NCBI RefSeq assembly: GCF_033807715.1
Contig: NC_084601.1
Span: 16,608,690 to 16,672,689, forward strand
Source: Cololabis saira
Taxonomy: Eukaryota > Chordata > Actinopteri > Beloniformes > Belonidae
Direction: 5' to 3'
DNA: 64,000 bases
The notes beneath the pieces are model-generated. The model did not search any database. It worked only from the letters and a program-made list of their open reading frames with translations, and was not told the DNA's origin. A program made the translations under genes and the position numbers. Positions 13,161-25,185 of the stretch are shown here, piece by piece (the first letter of the stretch is position 1; each line of letters begins with the position of its first letter).

Positions 13161-13606
13161 CAATGTGTGGCAGGGTGGAGGATTGGGCGTGGTCTGCGGG
13201 GGAGCAGCACACAGGTGGCTCGGGCCTGGTTCAGCTGATTGGGCACACCTGCCCAATCAATTTCTCCACCCTGCCTGGGTACTTAAAGGGGACCTATTAT
13301 GAAAAACACGTTTTTTCTTGTTTTAACATATATAAAGTGGTCTCCCCTCACCCTGCCAACTCAGAAAAGATGATATCCCATGAAAATCTGCAAGGTCTGC
13401 TCCCCCCCACCTTACAGAGTCCCCCAGTCATGTGGTTTCTGTGAGCCGTTTGGATTTGTGCATTTTCTTTACGTCACCAAAATGCAAACCACGCCCTCGG
13501 TCTCCTCCGCTGCTGAAACCACGCCCACAACCAGCTCTGTCCGCCCGCTCGAGCTTCCGCCATTGTTCAGCAGCGGTGGCTGTTTGAACAGCGAGGGAGA
13601 GTAGAA

Positions 13607-13979
13607 ATGAGATTTTGCATCGACATTTACCCTCATAAAAGGATCAGATCCCACAGCACGGACCCGACAACTGCACACGAGTCAGCGGTAAGTTCCGTTT
13701 TTTTTATGTCATTTATATTTGTATGATCTTTGCATGGGCTAAGTATTTAGCTTAGCTCCGGAGCCCCAGCACAGCATACGGACCGGACCGTCGAGGAACT
13801 CCGGGTTCGGAGCTCCGAACCCGGAGTTCCAAACCCGGAGATCCGAACCCGCCGGCTCAGTACCGTAATACATTTTTCTTCTGTGGTTTCAGATCTTTCA
13901 AGCACCTGGAGCTGTTCGCGCGGTCCTTCCTTGAGCCAGCAATAGTGCATACATTTTATTTATATATTTTAACAATAAA
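13607..13979 (+). other. Exon-intron-polyA-like unit in TTAA element copy 1
   Basis: An ATG at 13607 opens 27 codons (MRFCIDIYPHKRIRS...) ending exactly at a strong donor, GTAAGT (13688-13693). A 205-nt interval ends in a good pyrimidine-rich acceptor, CTTCTGTGGTTTCAG (13878-13892). A short second block and AATAAA (13974-13979) follow. The same arrangement occurs at 61184-61652. The frame at the donor differs between the two copies (phase 0 here, phase 1 there, from a 2-bp indel), so a translated product is doubtful even if splicing happens. Confidence 0.45.
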
Positions 13980-14138
13980 GTTGCCATTTGTGAAAATTCA
14001 GTGTTGTGATTTCTTTACAGTTACATGATTCATTTGTCTTGTAACATAAGAAGTGAAATGATGAGGAATTGGAGTAAATAACTGTGGTGTAACTGTTTAG
14101 AATTAAATTCAATCTTCCTGTTTGAAGACGAGGTGACT

Positions 14139-14218
14139 AAAGGCTGATTTATGGTTCCGCGTTACACCAACGCAGAGCCTACGGCGTAGGGTACGCGTTG
14201 ATTTAACGCAGAACCGTG
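14139..14218 (+). repeat. Palindromic repeat family C, copy 3 (short)
   Basis: AAAGGCTGATTTATGGTTCC, the GCGTTACACCAACGCAG segment and CCTACGGCGTAGGGTACGC, then directly GATTTAACGCAGAACC. The centre of the palindrome is deleted. The equivalent position in TTAA element copy 5 carries the same short form. Confidence 0.75.
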
Positions 14219-14671
14219 GACACGCTTTGCTACGCAGCCGCGGCTCTTCTCCCCGGAGGGACGCTTTGTTCCCTCCCCTGCTACACGTCATTCAGGCAGC
14301 CAATCAGCGCAGAGCCTCATTATCATACCCCCCCCCTTCCCTTAGAGTGGAGCACAGAAAAAGGGGTTAGAAGCGGTAAAACTATAGATACGGTCCACAG
14401 GCTGAATTTCTGATTTATGTAGAAAAACAAGCTTTAGATTGTTTTTAAGACATTCAAGGCCTGTTTAAAATATACATTAAATGCCATAATATGTCCCCTT
14501 TAAGGAGCGGCTGCACACCAGAAAGGGGCTCCCACGGATGACATGGAGCTGCCAAGTGCGCTGGTGCACGTCTGTGTCTGGGTGCAAATAAAGGTTAAGA
14601 ATTTCTCCACGAAATCCCGTGTCCTCTCTCCTGTCGGTTGACCCTGGGTAGCACGAGCTTGCTACACAATG

Positions 14672-15170
14672 AAACAGGCAAAAAGCACCAAGGACAACGG
14701 CCTTCAGTGCTTTTCCATCCTATAAAGCTTTGGATCTGATGTGTCTTCGCATGACTTAAACTTAACAATTCGTGCCATAATTGCAGCTTTCAGGAATATA
14801 AGCCCCCTTAAGATACAAACAAATGCCAACATTCATCATGCCATTTATGAAGTTCTCTTGGACTAGCCTTCCCATTGTTGAACAGTGAGTCAAAATAAAA
14901 TGGATTTGGGCTCACAGTCTTTCTTTGTAGTTTAAATGTCACTGTGACAAGGTGTCGTGGGGAGTCTCACCTTTATCAATCTGTCTGCCCTCTGAACTCC
15001 TTTGATAGTGTGTCATTCCATTAGAAGGATCTGAAAGGATCTGGTTTTGTTATCTTCTGTCTGCTTTACCTGTTCAATGCCACAATCAGTGATGACAAAA
15101 CCCAGCTGGTCTTGCCTCAGGTTGTAAATGAAAGTGAAAATGCAATCTTCAGTGTAACCACCCATGTGTA

Positions 15171-15204
<34 letters not shown>

Positions 15205-16454
15205 TGGATCTTTGGGAGTAAATATGTGAATTAAGGCTCTGGTAAGTGGATGTTGATAGTCCTCCCAGCATTGTGCGGAGCGCCTTGAGTGACATGCAGT
15301 ATTAAAAGTGCCACTGTGTGGTGACATGACTGCGATAAGGAGCCGGTGAGAATAATCCTCGTTAAACATCAATTCTGCTTTTTTTTCTCTGTTTCCCATG
15401 GCAACACCTTACATTGTGACACTAATGCAAAAGACTGAGTAGAAAAACAGGTGGTGGTCTTGAATGTGTTCCTTTACCATGACTTGGGGGTCATTTGAAA
15501 ATCTGATATAAACAAGCTTTTTCTTTTAATTCTCTTTCAATTTGACACTTCCACAGTTGACGTGAGCAGATTGAGCTGAGTTAGAGGTGCATGAGTTTGA
15601 CTATTATTAGCCCCAACTTGACGTCTAAGTCATCTGTTAAGTGTGGTAGGATTAAAACTGTTTCAATACCTACTGCAGTTGAGGCTTAGAGGTATTTGTT
15701 TGTTGGCTCTGAGAAAGTACATGTACACACATGTTAGTGCCAGGAGAGTTCTACGTCAAAGCCTATAACCATTTCAGTGTGTCTGTGTGCTTATCAGTTG
15801 TCCTTTGAGCTCTAAGTAAAGGCACAAAAGCTGATTGACAATGCTGAGTGCAGCTCTTGGATTGTCGGTTCATTGACAATCACTGCAGTAGATTTCCAGG
15901 TAAAAGCGTATAGTATAGTATGTGTGTGTGAAGAAAAAAATAGCATATTTTTTCTTAAAATTAGAAGTAATACCCTTGTCCATGGGTATCCTGTCACAAA
16001 CACTTGCACCGATGCCCTTCCTATGTCATGATAGTCTTACTTTAAGAGAGGATAACAGGCGCTCACATTCAGGGACTGTGTACGACAGCAGAGCGTGGGT
16101 TACTTTGTGCATCTCACAATGATCATTATATCACGAGCATTCAGGCGTACTGTGCTTAGCAGCCTGAGGTTGCAGTGTTTCTTCTCAAAATGCTTTTATG
16201 ATCTGTTGTTTGGTGTAATGTTTGAAGTGCGTGAAGCGATGGCTGTGCATTGTGGATCGCATTAATGTAGATTCAAAAGACAGTGGTAAAAGCTGTTTGA
16301 AATAAATGCTTGTGATTCTGCATCCCACATGTAAATGCAATTTTTGCTTTGCTTTTTATACTTCTACCATGCTTGCACAGGTTAGGCATTAAAGGCAGTT
16401 CATAATCTTTTCTTTGTATTTTATGATACAAAGTTTATACCGGTATGTAACATA
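14672..16454. other. Unassigned spacer with microsatellite
   Basis: Contains a (TG)n(AG)n tract at 15171-15203. No recognised gene, RNA or repeat boundary otherwise. Confidence 0.4.
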
Positions 16455-16522
16455 TCGTATTATGTGCCCGTGGCCCTGCACAGGATAAAACGGGTAAAGA
16501 AAATGGATAGATGGATGGATAT
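16455..16522 (+). repeat. SINE/LINE 3' tail
   Basis: CCCTGCACAGGATAAAACGG, then GTAAAGAAAATGG and GATGGATGGAT, the usual 3' end of a widespread fish SINE/LINE. Only the tail is recognisable. Confidence 0.5.
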
Positions 16523-16761
16523 TGTAATATGCCACAATATTCATAGTGTGGGTAGTATAAACATACCTGTTCTACAGGTGTTTGTGATGCATGGGCTCTA
16601 AATGACTTTTTAATATACCGGGCTGGGACTGAGTTAACACTTATACATGAAAGAGTTTTACTCTGCATTTCAGTGGAATTAAAAACACACCAGTTCAACT
16701 GGGTTTTGGCTCTCATGAAGAGTATGAAAGTTATACTCAGAGAAATGTTCTGCTTCTTTAA

Positions 16762-17191
16762 AGGGGACCTATTATGATAAACACGTTTTTTCTTGCTTTA
16801 ACATATATAAAGTGCTCTCCCCTCAGCCTGCCAACTCAGAAAAGGAGGAAAGCAACCAAATTCTGCAGTGTCTGTACAGCCGCCCGGATGAGCCATCCAG
16901 TGTGATGTGGCTTCTACGATCCGTTCAGATTCTGCTCCCTTACGTTACGTAACGAAAATGCGATTTACATAGGTTGGCCTCCGATGCGTGAAATCACGCC
17001 CACAACTAACTCTGGCTGGAACAACAACAACTAACTCCGCCGGCCGGAGCTTCCGCCATTTTTTCGTAGCGGTGTATTGCATCATTCAGAGGCTGAATTT
17101 CTAATTTATTTAGCAAAAAAAATCAAAAGCTTGTATTAAAGACATTCAAGGCCTGTTTAAAATAGGTTTTAGAGGCCATAATAGGTCCCCT
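16762..17191 (+). mobile_element. TTAA-flanked element, short copy 2
   Basis: Bounded by TTAA at 16758-16761 and 17192-17195, with ends AGGGGACCTATTATG and ATAATAGGTCCCCT. At 430 bp it shares both ends and the TCTGCAGTGTCTGTACAGCC segment with copies 3 and 4 but lacks the exon-like unit of the long copies. Confidence 0.85.
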
Positions 17192-17298
17192 TTAAAGTTG
17201 CTGGAAAAAAAGTAAGAGGAAAAGTGAGTGCACAAAAAGTCCCACAAAAAGAGATATGCGATGCAGACAGCAGTGTTTCTATTTAGCTGCAAATCACA

Positions 17299-18327
17299 CT
17301 AACCCTGGGTTCACACTGAAAGCGTCAAAAATCGCCCGACGCCAGCATCTCACTGTTTGGTCACTGAAAGCTGCATGTACTGTCGACGCCTGCAGTGGGT
17401 AGGGCTAAAGCTGCGCTGCAGAAGTGGAGGGAACAGTGGGAACAGCCTACACATATAGCGTACACTTCTTCAGTTTCCTATTTCACCATAGATCACACTT
17501 TGGGACGCCTTCTTTATATTTTTAGCGTTATTTCCGCGTAGATAAGAGTGAGTTTGATGCTCATTAACAAGTTTGGGCCGCGGATCAACATCAACCGCCA
17601 ACGAGCCCTTGCTCCCGGTGAACCATAAATCCGCCTGGCTGATTTATGGTTCCACGTCACACCAATGCAGAGCCGACTGCGTAGGGTTCGCGGCGACGCA
17701 CACCGTACCGCGACCGTACCGCGACCGTACGCCGTCGGCTACGCTGTCGATTTAACGCGGAACCATAATTCAGGCAAAGCTGCAGTCTGTCTGCGCTGAT
17801 CACTACACACCGGGTCGGAGCGGATTTGGTCATGATGTTTAACCTGTGTTTTGTGATTAATAAGCACGGTTTTTAATTATTTTGCGTTGGATCAATTTAG
17901 CAAATAAAATCGTTCTGACCATCCAGCTCCTCACCCATCAGATACGTGTTTCACGTGAGCAGTTCAGGTAAAAACGGCAGTCAAATCAGCAAAAATATCA
18001 GTTTGCTGGATGAAATATATTAATTCCTGATAAAATAAGTTTGTTAGTGCACAGATCTGCTCATGTACGCATGTGAATGAGTGTACGTTTGTGTACACGA
18101 AAGTACAATCTGCATTGAGGCTTCTCGCTTCGGGAATCCCAGTTTGTGATTGGACGCTGCCTCGGCGTCGCCGCTGCTCATTTGCATAAAGTTGAGATTT
18201 TTCAACTTCAAATTGACGTGCTGCTCCGGCCGCTCCCGCCACTCCCGCCGCTTCTCGACCCGCGTTTTCATAGACAATGAATGGCAGCCGGCTGCCTATG
18301 ACGCTTTCAGTGTGAATGCAGGGTTAG
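17299..18327. mobile_element. Inverted-repeat element of 1.03 kb
   Basis: The left end CTAACCCTGGGTTCACACTG continues with AAAGCGTCA. The right end, on the opposite strand, is CTAACCCTGCATTCACACTG with the same continuation, so the termini match over about 29 bp with two mismatches. TA or TAA flanks are possible but ambiguous because the tip is self-complementary. A family C palindrome lies inside (17636-17775). No transposase recognised. Confidence 0.7.
17636..17775 (+). repeat. Palindromic repeat family C, copy 4
   Basis: Left arm GGCTGATTTATGGTTCCACG; right arm GATTTAACGCGGAACCATAA followed by TTCAGGC. The centre has repeated GTACCGCGACC units rather than the usual CCTACGGCGTA. Nested in the 17299-18327 element. 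Confidence 0.75.
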
Positions 18328-18417
18328 AAAGATCAAAAGCATTTTTGTTGTTGTTTTTTTTTTAATTATGGCATGACAAATATTAGTCTGTTGATATCAC
18401 AGCAAGGTTACAATGGT

Positions 18418-18476
18418 TTAGTCGCTTTGGATAAAAGCGTCTGCTAAATGACAGTAGTATAGTATAGCAGAAATGG
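18418..18476 (+). repeat. SINE/LINE 3' tail (GTCGCTTTGGATAAAAGCG type)
   Basis: GTCGCTTTGGATAAAAGCGT, then CTGCTAAATGAC and a short TAGTATAG microsatellite tail. This is a well-known shared 3' end of fish L2-type LINEs and their SINEs. No upstream body is recognised. Confidence 0.6.
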
Positions 18477-18479
18477 GAT

Positions 18480-20668
18480 CCCAAAATTGGCATGGTCTAT
18501 AAGAAAAATTATTTTGGCATTCAGCAGAAATTGTGATCTCCCATCCCATCCAAGTAAATTTGGACTCCTGTCCCAGTTGTCTCCCTGAACAACTTTGCTT
18601 ATGCTATCATGTCACACCTCAGCAATGATGAAATTCGCTCACAGTGATACAGAGGACATCGTAGAAATGGCAGCTAGGACACTCATGAAAGTATTGATGG
18701 AAGAGAAAATGAGTTTTGGTAAATATTGAACGGTCTCATGGCAGTTCATTTGTTCTGCTTTAGTCAGGTGTTACAAAACACTGTCTTAAGTAAACACGTA
18801 AAGAGTGACCATTTCAGGGATGAAACAATATCTAAGATCTGCCCCAGAAGTGATTTCAATCTGGAAAACATATCTGTCGTCAGTAAAAGTTTGATGTTTT
18901 ACAAAATAGACAAAAGATAAATGCCTTTCAAATGTCTGATGGTTGAAAGGTCGATAGGAGTATACATTTCCGCTTCTTCTGTCAATGTGACACATTTGCC
19001 CACATCTCCTGCAGGTGACATTGGCTTGCCCTCTTGCCGCCATCCAATGACCAGTTTTAATGTAGGTTAATTCACATCATACATCGAACATGACAGAACC
19101 AGAGAGCAATCATGAAGACAAGAAGGAGTAGATTATAAGAGGTCATGCAAGTGAATGTATTGCTTTTCCTATGTGTTTAATTTCTATCGCTTTCAGCAAT
19201 ATTAGAAAGGTAACAGTAACAGTTTATTATGAGAATCTGGTTTAACAACGTTATTAGTGGGGATTGTAACACTAATCTTATAGCAAACATATTCTGAGTT
19301 CTGAGACAACAGCTAATGATGATGATCAGAATCACTAGCTTGCTCTCTGAAGTTTATTCTAAGGCTGGATGCCTGCAACATGATACCAGCAGGCTCAGAG
19401 CTAAAAATATAATTACAAAGGGGTGGCCTGGCATTGTGACAGGGTGGGATTTTAGGAAAAGAAACATTCAACAGGGATACAGTATTTAACTGTTGATTGA
19501 AAACAGGAGCAACAGTTTGGTGGAAAATAAAGGATGGCTAAAAGAAAAGAAGAAATACACTGTTTCTGGCTCTGCTGTGCCATCGCGCGACACCTGAACA
19601 TGTTTATTACAAGCATTATACAGTAATGTTTATGTTGTGCTGCAAAACATGCTAAAACTCCCTACTTAGTTCTAACAACTCTTGTATAAAGAGTCTGATG
19701 CCAAACTTAAACTTAATGATTTTACAAGAGACATCAAGGTCACATGCAATTATCCCAAGTGAAAAAAATTGAAAAGAATCTTCCTTGAACTGCAACGTGA
19801 TCTCAGTTTTTAAGGTGCAAGGTGACAGTCTGCAGTCTTTTCCATGTCTTGACATTAAGACAAAATAAAATACGTTTAATATTATCACAAACCTTTAGTC
19901 TTGTCCCATGCAAACTGTGCTAATAATGCAGATTATGTCCAAAGCCAATTAGGAGTGTTGTTGATCTTTTATTCACAGAAAAATCTGTTTGTCGCATGAA
20001 AATAATTCCTCCAGAAGATCCCCAATCTCAGCAAAACTCTGGGAGAGCGTGTCATACGTTGGTATTTTGAAAATGTTTCTTAGGTTTCGCAAAGTCATCT
20101 CGTACGGTCGTAACTCTATGGTTGCAGACCAGTCAAATAACACACACATGCTGCATGTAACGTCACTGATGTGACAAAAAGAAATTTCTGCGCATTGGGG
20201 TCAGTTTGGGACCATGGCTAGATCGATGGAATAGCAGGGGAGCGATAGAATCTGTTTAAAGTAACACAAAGGAATATTTGTGATTTTTCTTTAATTCAAA
20301 GGGTCCTCATGTAGATGTGGGGGTTAAGTTGCTTCTACATCCCTCTGTTGCTCTGTTGTTTTCTCTTCATCACTTATTCTGTCATTGCTCTCTTTGATCA
20401 CTTTGGTGCCTGTCCTGTGTTGTCCACTGTTACTTCCTAAGCGATGTCCATCTTTTTTGCCATTCCAGTGTTTGCCATTGTTGTCGATTGGACATGGTGC
20501 TGTACAGTATAGTGATAAGCAATTGGTCTGAGATGATTGGGACAAGAGTCTAAAGCTACTTGGAGTAGTTTTTATGGATACTAGGGACAAGATAACAAAA
20601 AAGCAAGACAACAATTCCTAGAAATAATCAAACATTTACCCAAGTTAAATTGAAATTGAAATGTTCAC
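18480..20668. other. Unassigned interval
   Basis: About 2.2 kb of AT-rich DNA. No coding exon, RNA gene or mobile element can be supported. Confidence 0.4.
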
Positions 20669-20669
20669 G

Positions 20670-20838
20670 TGTGGGCTGTGTGATGGCTTGGTGTTTAGCA
20701 CTGTTGTCTCACAGGAAGAAAGTTCCTGCTCCTATTTCTGGCAGGTCCTTTTAGCCAAAAAGAGGCTCAAACAGATTGTGTGACCATGCAAAGACATAAG
20801 CAGGTATAGCTAATAGGTGATGGAAGAATAGATGGATG
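20670..20838 (+). repeat. tRNA-headed SINE relic
   Basis: Begins with a degraded head (tgtttagcactgttgtctca) and ends in GGTGATGGAAGAATAGATGG. The order matches the fish SINE better preserved at 33557-33868. Strongly decayed. Confidence 0.5.
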
Positions 20839-20839
20839 T

Positions 20840-21685
20840 TTATGTGGGAAAAACAATTCAATGTGTCATAGTAAAATCCATTGTGCATTTCAATCTGAAA
20901 AAAAAACTAGTTTGAGAACTATAATAAATTTAGAATCACGAAGAAGTTACACAAAATATTGTATACTCTTATGTATCATGTTATACTAAATTGAAATTGA
21001 ATTTCTTTTTTCATCAAGCAACCAACCCTGTAACTGTCTGACAGCTATAAATGATGTCTTTACAGTGCAACAGAATGGTAACAGCTTTTTGATAACAATT
21101 GTATTCAGTTTAAGTTGTATAGATTATGAGAAAGAAAGAAAAGACAAAAAGGGATAGCAAATGATCTGGTTCATATCAAGTTAAGTATTAAATCATAAAG
21201 GCACAACACTGTAAAATCTGATAAGTTATAAGTAAGCTGATACCAGAATATAAGCTGTTAATTTGTTAGATATAAAGATGTTAATCTGCTAAAGATAATT
21301 AATATTTATGTTTGATTTAAACAGGTTAATTTTATATTCAGATATGTTTAGTTCAGTCTGTTTGAGTCAGGCGATTATCGGGCAGCTAAGTTTAGGTTTG
21401 GGGTCCTCGGAACCTCGCGTGTGTGTGCTCGGAGTAAAATGTGTGTAACTCCCGACTGGCTGCAGAAAACTTCAGATAAAGAAAAGTCAAACGGAAAAAC
21501 GGTGTCTTTATTCCTTAACCGGAGTACGTCCACGGGTGAAGAGTCCCAGCACATCAGTTTAAACATATAGTTCTTCAATATTTACCTTACTTGAAAAAAG
21601 CATGCAAACCGGTTGCACTTAAAACGATAAGTAGACTGGACTAGGGTATTTTGTAACTAATGCTTGAAAAGTAAAGCACACTTAT
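20840..21685. other. Unassigned interval with possible LTR-like patch
   Basis: Mostly AT-rich. At 21365-21560 base composition rises, and the minus strand carries GGAATAAAGACACC followed by CTGCAGCCAGTCGGGAG, which resembles an LTR R/U5 region. No termini were found, so this is only a suggestion. Confidence 0.25.
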
Positions 21686-21785
21686 CAGAATCAGAATCAG
21701 CTTTATTGGCCAAGTTTGAGCATTGTCCAACAAGGAATTTGGCTCCGGTTATTTCGCTCACTGTACCCATATTTAAAGATAGAAA
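21686..21785 (-). repeat. Fish SINE/LINE 3' end (minus)
   Basis: Plus strand reads ATCAGAATCAGAATCAGCTT, then TATTGGCCAAG and CAAGGAATTTGGCTCCGG. This is a common fish retroposon 3' end with a GATTCT tail; the copy reads on the minus strand. Confidence 0.65.
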
Positions 21786-22534
21786 ACAGTAAATAAACAG
21801 ATGTGGCACTTATTAACATATATACAGTCAAAAACTGAATATATATTATATATAATATAACTTATATTCAAGTTACTGTAGCTAAGCCAAACCAGTACAA
21901 AGTACTTGCAAATTTGCAAAGTTCTGTGGATTCCAAAATAACACAATTATTTAAGCTAGGCTGACTACAGTAAACTTTTATGTAACTGAGATGTTTTATT
22001 TTCATTTACTTTAAGAGCAGTCAGATTTACTTCATAAAAGCCTGCAAACCACACTAAAATCCCTTTTGATGCAACAGTGAATAAAGGCCACATTTTAGCT
22101 GCAAATAATAGTGTAGTGAAGGTGTACTTTGTAAGAGCTACATTTAAAAGACAAAAAATCCCTGCCAATTCACTATAATTGTTACATAAATGCAGTACAA
22201 GTACCGTATGTAAAAAATATGCAACACTCAATCACATTACAGTTAGAACAGATTTATTTCTTAAACTTTCAATTTTCAAACCACAGATTTAAAACATTTG
22301 TATGTTACAACTGTCAGGAATGTAGCCAATAAATGCAAAAGAAAAAACATTGGTTGCCATAATTACTCAGGAGGCTATAGTAACTGACACCGCTTTAATA
22401 CACATGAGCAAACATCATTTGATGTAACCCCTCATTTAATCAAGTGCACCTATCGTGATACTGACAACTTTACCATTTGTCACCTTTAATCAGCAGGTTT
22501 GCAGTGGCATATGGCATGCCATTGTTTATGTAAT
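21786..22534. other. Unassigned AT-rich spacer
   Basis: No recognised features. Confidence 0.4.
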
Positions 22535-22645
22535 AATTGCTCGGGGGTCATGTTCTGGGTCTCTGGAAAGTGCCTAGAGAGAACTTTTGTTGTATTAGAC
22601 ACTATACAAAAAAAATTCCATTGAATTCAATTTTTTTTATTGCTG
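22535..22645 (+). repeat. LINE/SINE 3' tail (TTGAATTCAATT type)
   Basis: GGGTCTCTGGAAAGTGCCTA, then GAGAACTTTTGTTGTATTAG and ATTGAATTCAATTT. This is a recurrent fish retroposon 3' end; only the tail is visible. Confidence 0.5.
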
Positions 22646-24855
22646 CTCTTACACGACGAGACCTCCAGGAAAATATGTCAGTGCCGTCTGTGAGCGCAAA
22701 AACGGCCCTGGCTTCTAGTGCATATGCGCAGATCTCATTGGTCTCAAGTGGAAAAAAAATGCTCTTTACAAGTTCATTTAAAATGAAATTAGTTATTGAT
22801 GGTAAATTCATCCATGTAAACTACACTCATAATAAATAGTAAAATGTACTTTCTTGCCATGCAATTGCAAGTTTTCATTCAACCTAATAAGTAGTATATA
22901 CAAGTCATGATAGCTAATTGATTTTACAGTGTAAGTACTCCATTTAAAAAGGGAAAACCCAGTGACTCCTTCATGTTCAAAATAAGTTAAGACATGCTTT
23001 TTTTCTGTATCAAATAGTAGCTCAATTAATATTCAAATTGCTACAATAAAATATGTAATTATTGTTGATTTAAATACTCTGCTCCTTACATTTTGCATTT
23101 CCAAAGAAAATCTTCCTCAATTGCAAATTAAACAAGGCCAGCCTTAAAAAAAATTATCTCCTCTAAAACATGCCAAGAGACGTTGTTTGTTCAGTTTGGA
23201 CCACAATCAGACATGAGACAATGCAGTCTTATGTACAGTAGGATCTTCCTGGGAAGTTTAATAAGAACAACTCAAACAGCTCTGATGTATTCAGTTTGAC
23301 GTTGTTTTTCTTTCTTTGTTTTTTCTTCTATATAAGATAAAGCTGAAGTTCGATATTTCAAACTACGTCGTGGCATCGATCTTTCTAAGTGAGGTGCTCC
23401 AGCAAAAGAAAATTCAAGTATATTGAAACCTCTCTTTTTTTGTGTTCTCATTTTGTTGGATGAGAATGGAATCAATCAGACTGAAACATGTGTTTTTCAC
23501 TACTTTACAATTTGAGGAGTATCAATTCTCAAAGGGATAGTAAAGTTAGAATCTCAAAAACCTATCAAGAGCACATCAAACTAGTTTCCCACCTCGAGGA
23601 ACTGTGGCCATCCTGTGAGACTGGGAGGTGACTCATTTCTATTCATGGCTCGCTGCTGATTTTCCCCTTGTCCCCACCAATCTCGCAGTGTTTTTCCTTC
23701 GGACACCAACAGCTCTCACTCTTCCTTGGCCAAAAGGACATTTCCCTTTGTGCCTCTAAGCAGTGAATGACATCATTCAGTTACTAGTAATCACCATCAT
23801 TAGCATTCAGAGACCAACTGTCTCAGTTCAGAGGCCAAAGCGGATTCACTCTTGATGCTGAGCCAAAGGCCTGACATCCGTGGGGTCTATGTGCTACGGT
23901 TGGGTCTGAATAAGTAAACCAGTAGATTGTGTTTAAAAGATCAGAGTAGGTAGAATGAATAGAGATATTCACTTTTATTTTAAATCAATGTGGTGTCCTA
24001 AGGCCTTGGCTGTTCTTAAAGATCTACTTGGAGAGCATCGTTTTATGCTCTGCGCTCATGCTGACAATCAGCATTATTGGATCAGAACTGGATACACTCA
24101 ACATCAGACCAAAAATTACAGACTGTGTACCCTCCTCCCATTGCCCTTTGAAACGTATCCTTACATCTGACACTGTACCTGTCTGCATTTTATTTAGAAC
24201 AAAACAAATCACCACAAGCTCCATTTCAGATTTGATACATAAAAGTGTAACTTTACTCAAAACTTAACTTCATCCTCTTCATGAATTTTGAAAAGTGCAA
24301 AAAAAGAGGAATTACAAATAATGGAATACAAAATCAGCACTCAGAAACAAAGGAAAACCAAAGCTTTATGTCAAGGTGGGAGATCTTTGCTCTGCAAAAA
24401 TCCGCTGAACGGGATATAACTGCATTAGGAGGACCATAGTGGACTTGGGATGTATCTCTTTGAGCCACTGGCACCAGCAGCAGTAATACCCAAAGCTGAA
24501 CCCCTCTGAGCTGAGGTAATGCAAGCTCAAGAAACAAGGGGCTGATCTGTGAGTGTCAGGAAATACCGTGTAGAGGCAGTGTAGTGGTGCTGCAACAGCT
24601 GTAAAAACTCCAAACTCCAAACTACAACACTGAATTTGATAGTTAAGAGAAAACTAGTCGAAACATTTTGCTACATAGGTGGGGCATTGAGCAAAAATCT
24701 GAAACTGGGCAGGGCATTTTTCCAGACAAGTATCAGGGACAGGTCAACAAAGGCTTGGAATGATTGAACAACTGGAAACTAAGAAAAATGCTGATTTTAC
24801 ATATCCGGTAAAACTTTTCATTTTCCAAACAGTTATGTGAAGAAAAAAAACTAAA
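22646..24855. other. Unassigned AT-rich interval
   Basis: About 2.2 kb with no recognisable exon or repeat boundary. Open frames on both strands (for example 23955-24267) overlap and lack motifs. Confidence 0.4.
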
Positions 24856-24959
24856 TTAAAGCTGCAAGCAGCGATGAACGGGCCCTCGTGCGTGCAATTT
24901 TCACCAATAAAGGCCAAGGACTCAAAACTAAGTCCCATGACACCACCCATGACTCTTTA

Positions 24960-24986
24960 CACCGCGTTCCAAATTATTATGCAAAT
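24960..24986 (+). repeat. Left terminal inverted repeat of the DD37E element
   Basis: Begins CACCGCGTTCCAAATTATTA and matches the right terminus in inverted orientation with two C/T differences. An inner imperfect repeat lies at 25145-25167. Confidence 0.9.
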
Positions 24987-25185
24987 TGTATTTAAGTGTC
25001 ATAAAGATTAAATTTTTTGTTTTTCAATTAAACTCATGGATGGTATTGTGTGTCAGGGCTCTTTGGATCACTGAAATCAATCTCAGACACCTGTGATAAT
25101 TAGTCTGCCAGGTGAGCCCAATTAAGGAAAAACTACTTAAGAAGGGCGTTCCACATTATTAAGCAGATGACCATTTCCAAGCAAC

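Larger units (their letters stand above)
13287..14499 (+). mobile_element. TTAA-flanked element, long copy 1
   Basis: Flanked by TTAA on both sides (13283-13286 and 14500-14503) with terminal inverted repeats AGGGGACCTATTATG and CATAATATGTCCCCT. TTAA target sites are typical of the piggyBac and Kolobok superfamilies; neither is proven. At 1213 bp it is far longer than the 288-433 bp copies elsewhere in the window and has extra central sequence. That sequence holds an exon-intron-like unit, a GC palindrome array and an embedded family C piece. No transposase recognised. Confidence 0.85.
13166..14666 (+). repeat. Solo LTR, split by a TTAA element
   Basis: The ends are TGTGGCAGGG at 13166 and TTGCTACA at 14666, a near-perfect TGTRGC terminal inverted repeat. 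They are flanked by the perfect 5-bp duplication CAATG at 13161-13165 and 14667-14671. An AATAAA signal lies at about 14585. With the 1.2-kb insert removed it is about 280 bp. No internal retrotransposon sequence adjoins, so this is a solo LTR left by LTR-LTR recombination. It reads on the plus strand by its polyadenylation signal. Confidence 0.8.
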
